A program made the position numbers and the translations under genes. From NCBI RefSeq assembly GCF_014639875.1, contig NZ_BMGD01000004.1, forward strand, positions 124,001 through 188,000: 64,000 bases of DNA. The letters run 5' to 3'. Position 1 is the first letter of the stretch. Every line of letters begins with the position of its first letter. Shown piece after piece: positions 30,908 through 39,833 of this stretch. The stretch is from Blastomonas aquatica. GTDB lineage: Bacteria > Pseudomonadota > Alphaproteobacteria > Sphingomonadales > Sphingomonadaceae. A model generated the notes under the pieces. The model did not search any database, was not told the origin of the DNA, and was given only the letters and a program-made list of their open reading frames with translations.

Positions 30908-32473
30908 ATGACCATAGCCCATGACGAATCCGTTCTGATTGTCGATTTCGGCAGCCAGGTGACGCAGCTTATCGCACGCCGGGTGCGCGAGGCGGGGGTA
31001 TATAGCGAGATCGCCCCGTTCAGCACCGCTGAGGCGGCGTTTCATCGGCTGAAGCCCAAGGGGATCATCCTGTCCGGCAGCCCGGCATCGGTCATCGACG
31101 AAGACAGCCCGCGCATTCCTGATGTCATCCTGCAGTCCGGGTTACCGATCCTGGGCATTTGCTATGGCCAGCAGGTGATGACCAGGCAGCTTGGCGGCAA
31201 CGTCGAGGGCGGCGGCGACAAGGGCGGCGAATTCGGCCGTGCCTTCATCGAGATCACCGATCGCTGCCGCCTGTTCGACGGGCTGTGGAAGGAAGGCGAG
31301 GCGCATCAGGTCTGGATGAGCCATGGCGACAAGGTCACCGAGCTTGCTCCCGGCTTCCGCGCGGTCGCATCTTCGCCAGGCGCGCCGTTCGCGGTCATCG
31401 CCGACGACGAGCGCTGCTTTTATGCGATGCAGTTTCATCCCGAGGTCGTGCATACCCCCGATGGCGGCAAGCTGATCGCCAACTTCGTGCGCCACGTTTG
31501 CGGATGCCGCGGCGACTGGTCGATGGCCGAGTTCAAGGCCGCCAAAATCGCCGAGATCCGCGAGCAGGTCGGCAAGTCACGCGTGATCTGCGGGCTTTCC
31601 GGCGGAGTCGACAGCGCGGTCGCAGCCGTACTGATCCACGAGGCCATCGGTGACCAGCTGACCTGCGTGTTTGTCGATCATGGCCTGATGCGGCTGGGCG
31701 AGGCGGACCAAGTTGTCAGCCTGTTCAAGGGCCATTACAACATTCCGCTTGTGCATGTGCAATGCGAAGCTTTGTTTCTGGGCGGCCTCGCCGGGGTCAC
31801 CGATCCCGAGCTCAAGCGCAAGTTCATCGGCAAGACCTTCATTGATGTGTTCGAATCCGAAGCCCGCAAGATCGGCGGCGCCGAGTTCCTGGCGCAGGGT
31901 ACGCTCTACCCTGATGTGATCGAAAGCGTGTCGTTCACCGGTGGGCCTTCGGTGACGATCAAGAGCCACCACAATGTCGGCGGCCTACCTGAGCGCATGA
32001 ACATGAAGCTGGTCGAACCCTTGCGCGAACTGTTCAAGGACGAGGTGCGCGCCTTGGGCCGCGAACTGGGGCTGCCTGATGTGTTCGTCGGTCGCCATCC
32101 ATTCCCCGGACCCGGCCTTGCCATCCGCATCCCCGGGGAGGTGACTCGCGAGCGTTGCGATATCCTGCGCAAGGCCGACGCTGTCTATCTTGACGAGATC
32201 CGCAACGCCGGGTTGTATGATGCGATCTGGCAGGCGTTTGCGGTGTTGCTGCCGGTCAAGACCGTGGGCGTGATGGGCGATGGCCGCACCTATGACAACG
32301 TATGCGCGCTTCGCGCCGTGACCAGCACCGACGGCATGACGGCGGATATCTATCCGTTCGATTCCAGCTTTCTTCAACGCACCGCGACGCGGATCATCAA
32401 CGAGGTCAAGGGCATCAACCGTGTGGTCTATGACTACACGTCGAAGCCGCCGGGCACGATCGAATGGGAATGA
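30908..32473 (+). CDS. guaA: GMP synthase (glutamine-hydrolysing)
   Basis: A 521-residue bifunctional enzyme converting XMP to GMP. The N-terminal amidotransferase domain has the nucleophile in G-I-C-Y-G-Q-Q and the His-Glu pair in F-H-P-E-V. The ATP pyrophosphatase loop S-G-G-V-D-S lies near residues 230-235. The C-terminal dimerisation domain ends with the invariant 'P-P-G-T-I-E-W-E'. Length is typical. Confidence 0.97.
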   Translation: MTIAHDESVLIVDFGSQVTQLIARRVREAGVYSEIAPFSTAEAAFHRLKPKGIILSGSPASVIDEDSPRIPDVILQSGLPILGICYGQQVMTRQLGGNVEGGGDKGGEFGRAFIEITDRCRLFDGLWKEGEAHQVWMSHGDKVTELAPGFRAVASSPGAPFAVIADDERCFYAMQFHPEVVHTPDGGKLIANFVRHVCGCRGDWSMAEFKAAKIAEIREQVGKSRVICGLSGGVDSAVAAVLIHEAIGDQLTCVFVDHGLMRLGEADQVVSLFKGHYNIPLVHVQCEALFLGGLAGVTDPELKRKFIGKTFIDVFESEARKIGGAEFLAQGTLYPDVIESVSFTGGPSVTIKSHHNVGGLPERMNMKLVEPLRELFKDEVRALGRELGLPDVFVGRHPFPGPGLAIRIPGEVTRERCDILRKADAVYLDEIRNAGLYDAIWQAFAVLLPVKTVGVMGDGRTYDNVCALRAVTSTDGMTADIYPFDSSFLQRTATRIINEVKGINRVVYDYTSKPPGTIEWE

Positions 32474-32482
32474 ACGTCGGGA

Positions 32483-33241
32483 TCAACGCAGCCGCTTGAC
32501 GAACAGCCCGCCATTGTCGCGGCGCTCGGTGGTGAACTGGGGCGAGGCTTCGAACATGTCGAGCAGGCGCGGGAAGCCGTGGTTGCGCACGTCGAAGCTC
32601 GACCGGTTGCCCGCGATCTTGCCGACTTCGCTCAGTGAGGCAAAGCCGCGTTCGTCACGCTTGCTCGCCTGATAGGCGTCGATCAGCAGCTGGATCACGT
32701 CCTCGTCGATGCTGGCGCCGCCCGCTGCGGGCTTGGTATCCGGCTTCGCATTTCCTTTAGCGGCGGCGGCACTGTCGGCTTTCTTCTCCGCTCCCTGCAC
32801 CTTGATCAGCGCATTGACATCGATGAAGCGGGTGCAGGCCTGCTTGAACGCCTCGGGCGTTTTGTCGCCGCCAAAACCGTAAACCGGCAGCCCGTCCTGG
32901 CGAATGCGCTGGGCGAGCGGCATGAAATCGCTATCCGAGCTCATGATGCCGAAGCCGTTGACTCGGCCACGAAACAGCAAGTCCATCGCGTCGATGGTCA
33001 TCTTCATGTCGGTCGCGTTCTTGCCCTTGGTCAGATCGAACTGCTGCTGCGGTTCGATGCCGAACTTGTGCACGATATCTGCCCAGCCCTTGAGCGCGGG
33101 CTTGCGCCAGTTGGCGTAGGCGCGGCGAATGTTCACGGTGCCCAGCTCTGCCAGAACGGTGAGCACCGGGTCGATCCCGGCGGGGCTGGCATTGTCTGCG
33201 TCGATCAGCAGCGCGATGTTTGGAGGTATTTCCTTGGTCAT
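32483..33241 (-). CDS. NYN domain protein with C-terminal OST-HTH/LOTUS domain
   Basis: A 252-residue protein of the LabA/DUF88 group. The N-terminal NYN (PIN-like) domain has acidic residues in L-I-D-A-D-N, K-N-A-T-D and S-S-D-S-D-F, the expected metal-binding set for an RNase. A Lys/Ala-rich linker (about 150-175) is followed by a LOTUS-type winged helix, recognisable from 'G-F-A-S-L-S-E-V-G' to 'F-P-R-L-L-D-M-F' and 'F-V-K-R'. The pairing suggests RNA cleavage or RNA-bound regulation. It converges on guaA with nine bases between the stops. Confidence 0.85.
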   Translation of the reverse strand: MTKEIPPNIALLIDADNASPAGIDPVLTVLAELGTVNIRRAYANWRKPALKGWADIVHKFGIEPQQQFDLTKGKNATDMKMTIDAMDLLFRGRVNGFGIMSSDSDFMPLAQRIRQDGLPVYGFGGDKTPEAFKQACTRFIDVNALIKVQGAEKKADSAAAAKGNAKPDTKPAAGGASIDEDVIQLLIDAYQASKRDERGFASLSEVGKIAGNRSSFDVRNHGFPRLLDMFEASPQFTTERRDNGGLFVKRLR

Positions 33242-33279
33242 GCCTGAAATTGGCCGCTGAGCTGATCAAATGCAACGGC

Positions 33280-33909
33280 TCATGGCACCAGCCATTGCCC
33301 TTGCCATGCCCCGTCAGCCGATTTGCGGAACATTGCCCGACGGTGCCCGGTGTGCGCGAGGTGGAGAAACTCGATCGTATGAACTTCCGCCATCAAAAGC
33401 GCGAAATTGGGCCGGCCGGGAGCTACCTCCTTCTCGTCCTCGGGCTTGCGACCTTCGATGTCGGCGGCAAGCCCTGATACTGCCACGTCCGAAACTGTCC
33501 CCGGTGCAGGGTCGGCAAGATAGCACCGCTTTGCAAACAACGTTGCCTCGGCCCAGGCGTGGTCGGCGGCGGGCGTGTCGGTTTCCACGCGTGCTGTTCC
33601 GGTCAGCCTGAACTGCCGTTTGGCCCCCGCGTCATATCCCAGAATCGATACCGGACTGCCAGCACCGACCTGATCGGCCTTCGCTGCGCGGGAATCGGTA
33701 TGGAAACGCAGGGTCGCAGTGGCACGATCAAACGCGCGCAGCACCATAACCCGTTGGCTCGGCGCGCCATCGTGCGCAATCGTCGCAACAACCGGGGTGT
33801 GCATCGCGGCCCGCCGATCCTTGGCGGCGCGACCAAGCCGTTGCCAGACATCGGCCAGCACGGCATCGAGATCGTCTGCAAGGTCGAGCAAATTAGCGGC
33901 TTCCATCAT
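33280..33909 (-). CDS. Pyridoxamine 5'-phosphate oxidase-fold flavoprotein
   Basis: A 209-residue split-barrel FMN protein. 'Q-R-V-M-V-L-R-A-F-D' and the 'F-H-T-D-S-R-A-A-K' phosphate-binding motif are those of the PNPOx family. The C-terminal half has 'W-x-x-A-T-L-F-A-K-R-C-Y-L' and ends 'H-R-R-A-M-F'. It is likely an oxidase or reductase relative of PdxH rather than PdxH itself, because the PdxH C-terminal 'R-L-x-P' signature is not evident. Starts divergently from lipA, about 110 bases away. Confidence 0.82.
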   Translation of the reverse strand: MMEAANLLDLADDLDAVLADVWQRLGRAAKDRRAAMHTPVVATIAHDGAPSQRVMVLRAFDRATATLRFHTDSRAAKADQVGAGSPVSILGYDAGAKRQFRLTGTARVETDTPAADHAWAEATLFAKRCYLADPAPGTVSDVAVSGLAADIEGRKPEDEKEVAPGRPNFALLMAEVHTIEFLHLAHTGHRRAMFRKSADGAWQGQWLVP

Positions 33910-34017
33910 GTCCCCATTCGTTGGTGCGGCGCAGGCCGGGCCGCCTCGCGCATAGGTGTGATCGCCGCTTCGCTTTTACCAGTGGAAGTGCGTTCAGGGC
34001 TGCGCTAAAGCGCGTGC

Positions 34018-34959
34018 ATGAATGAAGTCACCCCCATCGAAAGCCCAGAAGGTCGTCCCGCCCGTGTCCGCAAGCCGGACTGGATCCGGGTGCGCGCACC
34101 CACCAGCAAGGGATTCAATGAAACCCGCAAGCTGATGCGCGACCTCAACCTCAACACCGTCTGCGAAGAAGCCGCGTGCCCCAATATCGGCGAGTGCTGG
34201 ACCAAGAAACACGCCACGGTGATGATCCTGGGAGATGTTTGCACACGCGCCTGCGCGTTTTGCAACGTCAAGACCGGCATGCCCCGCGTGGTCGATCTCA
34301 AGGAACCGCAGCACGTCGCCGATGCGGCTGCGCAGATGGGGCTGCAGCACATCGTCATCACCTCGGTCGATCGCGACGATCTGGCCGATGGCGGCGCCAG
34401 CCAGTTCGTCAAGGTGATCGAGGCTCTGCGGCGCACTACGCCCGATACCACGATCGAGATCCTGACGCCCGACTTCCGCAACAAGCACGAAGCCGCGGTC
34501 GAGGCGATCGTCACTGCGCGTCCCGATGTCTACAACCATAACCTCGAGACGGTGCCCCGGCTCTATCCGACCATCCGCCCGGGCGCGCGCTATTATGCCT
34601 CGCTGCGGTTGCTCGAAACCGTAAAGCGGCTCGATCCTTCGATCTTCACCAAGTCCGGCGTCATGCTGGGACTGGGCGAAGAGCGGCTGGAAGTGCATCA
34701 GGTGATGGATGACATGCGCTCTGCAGATGTCGATTTCCTGACGATGGGCCAATATCTGCAGCCGACACCGCGGCACACCAAGGTCATCGATTTCGTCACC
34801 CCCAAGGCGTTCGATGCCTATGCCGCGATCGCGCGCGCCAAGGGCTTTTTGCAGGTCGCATCAAGCCCGCTGACCCGCTCGAGCTATCACGCCGGCGAGG
34901 ACTTTGCCGAAATGCGCGCCGCGCGCGAGGCAAAGCTGGCGCGGCAGGCGGCGAGGTAG
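34018..34959 (+). CDS. lipA: Lipoyl synthase
   Basis: A 313-residue radical-SAM enzyme that inserts two sulfurs into octanoyl groups. The auxiliary cluster motif C-x4-C-x5-C is present as [12 protein letters not shown]. The radical-SAM C-x3-C-x2-C reads C-T-R-A-C-A-F-C. The conserved C-terminal R-S-S-Y-H-A motif supplies the serine ligand. Length is normal. The next gene starts ten bases later, forming a short operon. Confidence 0.97.
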   Translation: MNEVTPIESPEGRPARVRKPDWIRVRAPTSKGFNETRKLMRDLNLNTVCEEAACPNIGECWTKKHATVMILGDVCTRACAFCNVKTGMPRVVDLKEPQHVADAAAQMGLQHIVITSVDRDDLADGGASQFVKVIEALRRTTPDTTIEILTPDFRNKHEAAVEAIVTARPDVYNHNLETVPRLYPTIRPGARYYASLRLLETVKRLDPSIFTKSGVMLGLGEERLEVHQVMDDMRSADVDFLTMGQYLQPTPRHTKVIDFVTPKAFDAYAAIARAKGFLQVASSPLTRSSYHAGEDFAEMRAAREAKLARQAAR

Positions 34960-34969
34960 AGGTAGACCC

Positions 34970-35434
34970 ATGCCATCGCACCGCGAGACCCGGTACCTGC
35001 AATGGAGCCCCGATCAGATGTACAATCTGGTCGCCGATGTGGCGCGCTATGCGGAATTCCTGCCCTGGGTGATCGCGACCCGGGTGAAGTCGGACACCGA
35101 TGTCGAGATGGTCGCCGACATGGTCGTCGGCTTCAAGCAGCTCCGTGAGAAATTCACGTCGCTGGTACGCAAGGTTCCAGGCCAGCGGATTGAGGTCGAA
35201 TATCTCGATGGACCGCTGAAAAACCTCGAGAATGTCTGGCAGTTTGCCAGCGACGGCAAGGGCGGCTGCACCGTCGATTTCTACGTCTCGTTCACCTTCA
35301 AGAACCGGCTGTTTGAAACGCTGGCGGGGCAGTATTTCGACCGAGCGTTCCGCAAGATGGTTGGCGCGTTCGAAACCCGGGCCCAGGAACTCTACGGCAA
35401 CAACAGCTCGAGCGCCGCCATCGCAGCTTCCTGA
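34970..35434 (+). CDS. Coq10/RatA-like START-fold protein
   Basis: A 154-residue protein of the polyketide cyclase/COQ10 family. 'Y-N-L-V-A-D-V-A-R-Y-A-E-F-L-P-W' is the family N-terminus. It is annotated in different genomes either as ubiquinone-binding COQ10-like or as the RatA ribosome anti-association factor; the sequence alone does not decide. Start at the ATG at 34970, ten bases after lipA; an ATG at 34904 would overlap lipA deeply. Its 3' end overlaps the convergent cinA gene by 43 bases. Confidence 0.88.
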   Translation: MPSHRETRYLQWSPDQMYNLVADVARYAEFLPWVIATRVKSDTDVEMVADMVVGFKQLREKFTSLVRKVPGQRIEVEYLDGPLKNLENVWQFASDGKGGCTVDFYVSFTFKNRLFETLAGQYFDRAFRKMVGAFETRAQELYGNNSSSAAIAAS

Positions 35435-35895
35435 CGAATTTCGGCGCGGCTGAGCGTCGGATCAAAGTTCTTCTGCTCGGCGCTGATGTCGTTTTCATTC
35501 TGTCCGCGGATCGCGCACGCAAACACCACGGTTCCGACTGGCTTGGTTTCGGTACCACCGCCTGGCCCTGCAACCCCGGTAATTGCAACCGCAACATCAG
35601 CATCCGAGTGCTTGAGCGCGCCACGCGCCATCGCCCACGCTACTGCGGGAGAAACCGCACCGAAGGTATCGACCAGCTCGGCGCTGACCCCCAGCGACTC
35701 GATCTTGGCGTCATTCGAATAGGTCACGAAACCGCGATCGAGCACATCCGAGCTCCCTGGAATCTCAGTGATCGCAGCCGACACCAGGCCGCCGGTGCAG
35801 CTTTCCGCCAGCACAATCCGGCGTCCGATGGCTGCGTTTTCGGCCACCACACGCGCGGCAAGGTCCGTCAGAGTCGGTGGCAGCAGCGTTTTCAC
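35392..35895 (-). CDS. CinA C-terminal domain protein (nicotinamide-nucleotide amidase, PncC-type)
   Basis: A 167-residue stand-alone CinA C-domain. 'A-E-S-C-T-G-G' near residue 26, 'F-V-T-Y-S-N' and 'I-T-G-V-A-G-P-G-G' are its hallmarks. It hydrolyses NMN to nicotinate mononucleotide in pyridine nucleotide recycling. A GTG start overlapping the upstream stop (GTGA) is preferred over an ATG 18 bases earlier. Third gene of the minus-strand run ispDF, hypothetical, cinA. Confidence 0.93.
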   Translation of the reverse strand: MKTLLPPTLTDLAARVVAENAAIGRRIVLAESCTGGLVSAAITEIPGSSDVLDRGFVTYSNDAKIESLGVSAELVDTFGAVSPAVAWAMARGALKHSDADVAVAITGVAGPGGGTETKPVGTVVFACAIRGQNENDISAEQKNFDPTLSRAEIRQEAAMAALELLLP

Positions 35896-36440
35896 TGGGT
35901 AACGTCCTTGCAAATCTTGAATGGATTTTTTGACGATTCGCCGGGCTTCTTTGAAGATTCGTCGAGCTTCATCAGCGCGATCAGCAGCTTACCCATATTT
36001 TCAGGGGGAAGCGGTTCGAGCGCGCTGTAGAAATCATCGACTGCCCTGCAGTCCTGGGGCTTGACCTCCTGCTCGACCAAGCTTGAAATCGCAGCGGTCA
36101 TCAGCGGGCGGATCAGCTGCGGATCGGTGCCCGGGGGCAGCGGCAGTTCAACCGCAGCCATAAAGGCGCGCCCCGCACTTGGCCATGCCCGGTCAGCAGC
36201 AGGCTGATACACCTGCGCGATCCGGGTACCCGATCTGGCCAGAGCCGAAGATGCCGGAAGGTGCGGCAGGCAGGCACGGCGTGCGCTGGCCAGCGCGTCC
36301 GGCAATGCGGCGACCGCAACCGACTGAGCATCAGTTGACGTCAGGCATGCTGCGGTTTGGGCAGCGACGGTGTTGCCAGCCAATGCGCCCGTCATCGCAA
36401 GCAGAGCTGCCGACCGGGTAACCAGAGTGTATCGTGTCAT
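35892..36440 (-). CDS. Secreted hypothetical protein
   Basis: A 182-residue protein that I do not recognise. It has a Sec signal peptide ending near T-V-A-A-Q. The mature part has four cysteines (one each near 32, 57, 130 and 177), a Pro-rich segment 'P-L-P-P-G-T-D-P', and a Ser/Lys-rich tail. It lies between ispDF (18 bases) and cinA (four-base overlap), so it is co-transcribed with them. No function is suggested by that context. Confidence 0.65.
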   Translation of the reverse strand: MTRYTLVTRSAALLAMTGALAGNTVAAQTAACLTSTDAQSVAVAALPDALASARRACLPHLPASSALARSGTRIAQVYQPAADRAWPSAGRAFMAAVELPLPPGTDPQLIRPLMTAAISSLVEQEVKPQDCRAVDDFYSALEPLPPENMGKLLIALMKLDESSKKPGESSKNPFKICKDVTQ

Positions 36441-36458
36441 ATTGCGTGTCCTGTAGGG

Positions 36459-37655
36459 TTATCCGGCGACCATGATGCTGGCCGCCGCCTGTGCCGCGAT
36501 TCCTTCGCCGCGCCCGGTGAAACCCAGACGTTCGGTCGTCGTGGCCTTCACCCCGATCTGGTCGGGGCGCAGCTGGAGGATATTGGCGATGCGTTGCTGA
36601 ATGGAAGCTTTGTGCGGGCCGATTTTCGGTTCCTCGCAGATGATTGTGAGATCGATGTTGGCGATTGTGCCCCCCTTCGCCTTAACCAATGATGCAGCGT
36701 GTGCGAGAAATTGCGCCGAATCTGCGCCCCGCCATTGCGGATCGCTGGGAGGAAAGTGCTCGCCGATATCGCCCAGCGCCAACGCACCCAGCAGCGCATC
36801 GGTGATGGCATGCAACGCGACATCGGCATCGCTGTGTCCGGCCAGACCCTTGTCGTGCTCGATCCGGATACCGCCCAGCCACAGCTCCTCGCCGCTGGCG
36901 AGGCGGTGGACATCATAGCCGATCCCGGTGCGGACCATCATCGACGGTGCGGATGGAGGGACAGGGGCGTGTGGCACAGCAAAGTCCTCGGCAAAGGTAA
37001 TCTTGGCAAGCGCTTCATCGCCTTCGACCAATGCGACGGCGAGGCCATGCGCGCGGGCGATCTGGCTGTCATCGGTCGCGGCTTGGTCCGATGGCCAGGC
37101 GAGATGCGCAGCCAGCACGGCATCGAAGTGAAACGCCTGTGGGGTCTGGATCCGCCAAAGATGCGCACGTTCGACGGCCTGCTCTATGACGCCGTCGGCA
37201 CCGCGGGCGATGCTGTCGACGACGGGCAGCACAGGCACCGCGCCGGGATTCTGATCCAGCGCGACATTCAGCCGGTCGAGCACATCGACCGACAATTGCG
37301 GGCGTGCGGCATCGTGAATGAAAACACGGTCCGCGCCGCCCCGTGCCGCGATCGCCAGCAGCCCCAGCCGGACCGAATCGCTGCGCTCAGTACCGCCGGT
37401 GACGAAAAAGATATCGTTCAACTCGGCAAGCGCGGCCTCGGCCAGCGCGGCCTGCCCTTCGCCGATGACGACAAAGATCGCCGGCGCGGCATCCCAGGCC
37501 TCAAAGGCTTCGGCGCTATGGCGCAGCAGCGGCTTGCCCTGATAATCAGCGAACTGCTTTGGAATATCACCGCCAGCGCGCAGACCCTGGCCCGCCGCCA
37601 CGATCAGGGCAGCGAGGCGAGGGGTGTCGCTCGAAAGGCTGGGCGCATCGTGCAT
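36459..37655 (-). CDS. ispDF: Bifunctional MEP cytidylyltransferase / MECDP synthase
   Basis: A 398-residue fusion of two enzymes of the MEP isoprenoid pathway. The N-terminal IspD domain has 'A-L-I-V-A-A-G-Q-G' with 'I-P-K-Q-F' and 'I-H-D-A-A-R-P'. The C-terminal IspF domain has 'G-I-G-Y-D-V-H-R-L' and 'G-H-S-D-A-D-V' with zinc ligands and 'T-T-T-E-R-L-G-F-T-G'. The fusion is common in alphaproteobacteria. Started at the ATG at 37655. Divergent from dusB. Confidence 0.96.
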   Translation of the reverse strand: MHDAPSLSSDTPRLAALIVAAGQGLRAGGDIPKQFADYQGKPLLRHSAEAFEAWDAAPAIFVVIGEGQAALAEAALAELNDIFFVTGGTERSDSVRLGLLAIAARGGADRVFIHDAARPQLSVDVLDRLNVALDQNPGAVPVLPVVDSIARGADGVIEQAVERAHLWRIQTPQAFHFDAVLAAHLAWPSDQAATDDSQIARAHGLAVALVEGDEALAKITFAEDFAVPHAPVPPSAPSMMVRTGIGYDVHRLASGEELWLGGIRIEHDKGLAGHSDADVALHAITDALLGALALGDIGEHFPPSDPQWRGADSAQFLAHAASLVKAKGGTIANIDLTIICEEPKIGPHKASIQQRIANILQLRPDQIGVKATTTERLGFTGRGEGIAAQAAASIMVAG

Positions 37656-37714
37656 CGGGCGCGGGCAATAGACCAAGTGCCGCTTGCCCGCCAGTCGCTT
37701 TGCGATTATGGGCC

Positions 37715-37731
37715 TGCCTAAATATTAGGCA
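37715..37731. promoter_or_regulatory. Perfect inverted repeat in the ispDF-dusB divergent gap
   Basis: TGCCTAA and TTAGGCA flank a three-base centre (ATA), giving a 17-base palindrome. It lies 9 bases before the dusB ATG and about 60 bases from the ispDF start. The spacing suits a dimeric regulator that could block dusB-ntrB-ntrC translation or transcription. It does not match the NtrC enhancer pattern I know (TGCACC-N4-GGTGCA type). Confidence 0.5.
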
Positions 37732-37740
37732 CATTTGATC

Positions 37741-38748
37741 ATGACGCACAGCCCAGCCCTCAAGCCGATCAACATCGGTTCGCTCCAGATCGCCGAGCCG
37801 GTGATCCTGGCACCGATGACCGGCGTGACCGACATGCCGTTCCGCACGTTGGTGCGGCGCTATGGATCGGGGCTCAACGTCACCGAGATGATCGCCAGCC
37901 AGGCGATGATCCGCGAGACCCGCCAATCGCTTCAAAAGGCCGCGTGGCACCCGGTCGAAGAGCCGGTGTCGATGCAGCTTGCAGGATGTGGCCCCAAGGA
38001 AATGGCCGAAGCCGCCAAGCTCAACGAAGACCGCGGCGCGGCGATTATCGACATCAACATGGGCTGCCCGGTCAAGAAGGTGGTCAATGGCGATGCCGGG
38101 TCGGCGCTGATGCGCGATCTACCGCTGGCAGCAAGCCTGATCGAAGCAACAGTCAAGGCGGTCAAGGTCCCGGTGACGGTGAAGATGCGGATGGGCTGGT
38201 GCCATGACAGCCTCAACGCGCCCGAACTCGCGCGCATTGCCGAAGACCTGGGTGCACAGTTGATCACCGTCCACGGGCGTACCCGCAACCAGATGTACAA
38301 GGGCTCGGCCGACTGGGCATTCGTCGCCAGGGTCAAGGCTGCGGTCAAGCTGCCAGTGATCGTCAACGGCGACATCTGCGGCGTCGAGGATGCCCGCACC
38401 GCGCTGGAACAAAGCGGCGCGGATGGCGTGATGATCGGGCGCGGAGCCTATGGCAAGCCCTGGCTTCTGGGGCAGGTGATGCATGCGCTGCGCACCGGAG
38501 AAACGCTGCCCGATCCCGATCTCGACGAACAGTTTCATCTGATCATCGAGCATTATCACGCGATGCTCGCGCATTACGGCAGCGACGTCGGCGTCAAGAT
38601 CGCGCGCAAGCACCTGGGCTGGTATACCAAGGGGCTGACCGGATCGGCCGAACTGCGCAACAAGATGAACCAGATCGACAATCCCGATACGGTGATCGCA
38701 ATGCTCGGCGAGTTCTATCGCCCATGGCTGCGCCGCGCCGCCGCCTGA
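37741..38748 (+). CDS. dusB: tRNA-dihydrouridine synthase B
   Basis: A 335-residue FMN-dependent enzyme reducing uridines in the tRNA D-loop; historically nifR3 in alphaproteobacteria. The N-terminal '[13 protein letters not shown]' and the catalytic region '[10 protein letters not shown]' with the catalytic Cys are intact. 'H-G-R-T-R-N-Q-M-Y' and 'I-G-R-G-A-Y' are also typical. Its stop overlaps ntrB (TGATG), so translation of ntrB is coupled. This order is conserved in many alphaproteobacteria. Confidence 0.96.
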   Translation: MTHSPALKPINIGSLQIAEPVILAPMTGVTDMPFRTLVRRYGSGLNVTEMIASQAMIRETRQSLQKAAWHPVEEPVSMQLAGCGPKEMAEAAKLNEDRGAAIIDINMGCPVKKVVNGDAGSALMRDLPLAASLIEATVKAVKVPVTVKMRMGWCHDSLNAPELARIAEDLGAQLITVHGRTRNQMYKGSADWAFVARVKAAVKLPVIVNGDICGVEDARTALEQSGADGVMIGRGAYGKPWLLGQVMHALRTGETLPDPDLDEQFHLIIEHYHAMLAHYGSDVGVKIARKHLGWYTKGLTGSAELRNKMNQIDNPDTVIAMLGEFYRPWLRRAAA

Positions 38749-39833
38749 TGGAGCCGCTGACCGGACGGGCTCCCGATGCCGCCGCACAGCTGCAGAGCCT
38801 GCCGATGGCGGTGGTCATGCTGCATGCCGATCGGTCGATTGCGGCCGCAAATGCTGCTGCGGAAAACATGCTCGAGCAGAGCGCTCGCCGGCTGATCGGC
38901 AGGCCATTGTCCGAGTTCCTGCGGTTCGATGACACGCGCATCGCTCTGGCGCTCGACCAACCCGACACCAATCTGGCGGCGCATGGCATGCGCGTGCAGA
39001 TCGGCCGCTACAGCGTCCGCAAGGTCGATATCTCGCTCAGTCCGGTGGGGGAGGGGTGGCAGTTGCTGGTGCTCAGTGAATCGGGCGCAGGATCCCCGCT
39101 TTTCGATAGCGAACCATCTGCCGAAGGGTTTGCGGTGCGTGGGCCGGATATTCTGGCGCACGAAATCAAGAACCCGTTGGCGGCCATCAAAGGCGCCGCG
39201 CAGCTGATCGAACGCCAACTCGACGGCGCTGGGCGGAGGCTTTCCGGACTGATCACTGCAGAGGTCGATCGCATCGCCCTGTTGATCGACCAGATGCAAT
39301 CGCTGACCCGGCGTACAGCGGCCCCGGTCCAGCCGTGCAACATCTACGAACCACTGGCGAGGGTGCGCGAGATCGTCGAGACCGCGCATCCCGGTTCGGT
39401 GCGCTTTGTCGAGCAGTTCGATCCGTCGATCCCGCCGGTGCTGTCAGACGTCGACAATCTGGTGCAGGTACTGCTCAACCTGATCACCAATGCACGCGAG
39501 GCGATGGAGGGGCAGGAGGATGGCTGCATCACGCTGACCACCAAGTTCGTGTCCGGTGTGCGGCTGCGGCTGTCGCGGAACAACAGCTACATCCGGTTGC
39601 CAGTGGAGGTCCGCGTCAGCGACAATGGTCCGGGCATCGATGCCGATATTGCCGAAGACATCTTCTCGCCTTTCGTCACCACCAAGAAGACCGGGCAAGG
39701 GCTGGGCCTCGCGCTGGTGCAGAAGCTGGTGCGCGACATGAACGGGCGGATCGTCCACGAACGCGATGCCCAGGCTGGGCTGACCAACTTCCGGCTGTTT
39801 CTGCCACTCGCCGCTCAGGAGAACCAGACGTGA
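38748..39833 (+). CDS. ntrB: Nitrogen regulation sensor kinase NtrB
   Basis: A 361-residue cytoplasmic histidine kinase that controls NtrC according to PII/glutamine status. An N-terminal PAS domain (about 12-115) is followed by the H-box L-A-H-E-I-K-N-P-L with the phosphorylated His138. The ATPase domain has the N-box L-I-T-N-A-R-E-A and G-boxes D-N-G-P-G-I and G-Q-G-L-G-L-A. The ATG at 38748 shares one base with the dusB stop; an ATG 24 bases earlier is possible. Confidence 0.95.
   Translation: MEPLTGRAPDAAAQLQSLPMAVVMLHADRSIAAANAAAENMLEQSARRLIGRPLSEFLRFDDTRIALALDQPDTNLAAHGMRVQIGRYSVRKVDISLSPVGEGWQLLVLSESGAGSPLFDSEPSAEGFAVRGPDILAHEIKNPLAAIKGAAQLIERQLDGAGRRLSGLITAEVDRIALLIDQMQSLTRRTAAPVQPCNIYEPLARVREIVETAHPGSVRFVEQFDPSIPPVLSDVDNLVQVLLNLITNAREAMEGQEDGCITLTTKFVSGVRLRLSRNNSYIRLPVEVRVSDNGPGIDADIAEDIFSPFVTTKKTGQGLGLALVQKLVRDMNGRIVHERDAQAGLTNFRLFLPLAAQENQT

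Noticed and set aside
37670-37740. NtrC binding site in the ispDF-dusB gap
   Set aside because: The palindrome there does not fit the NtrC consensus that I know.
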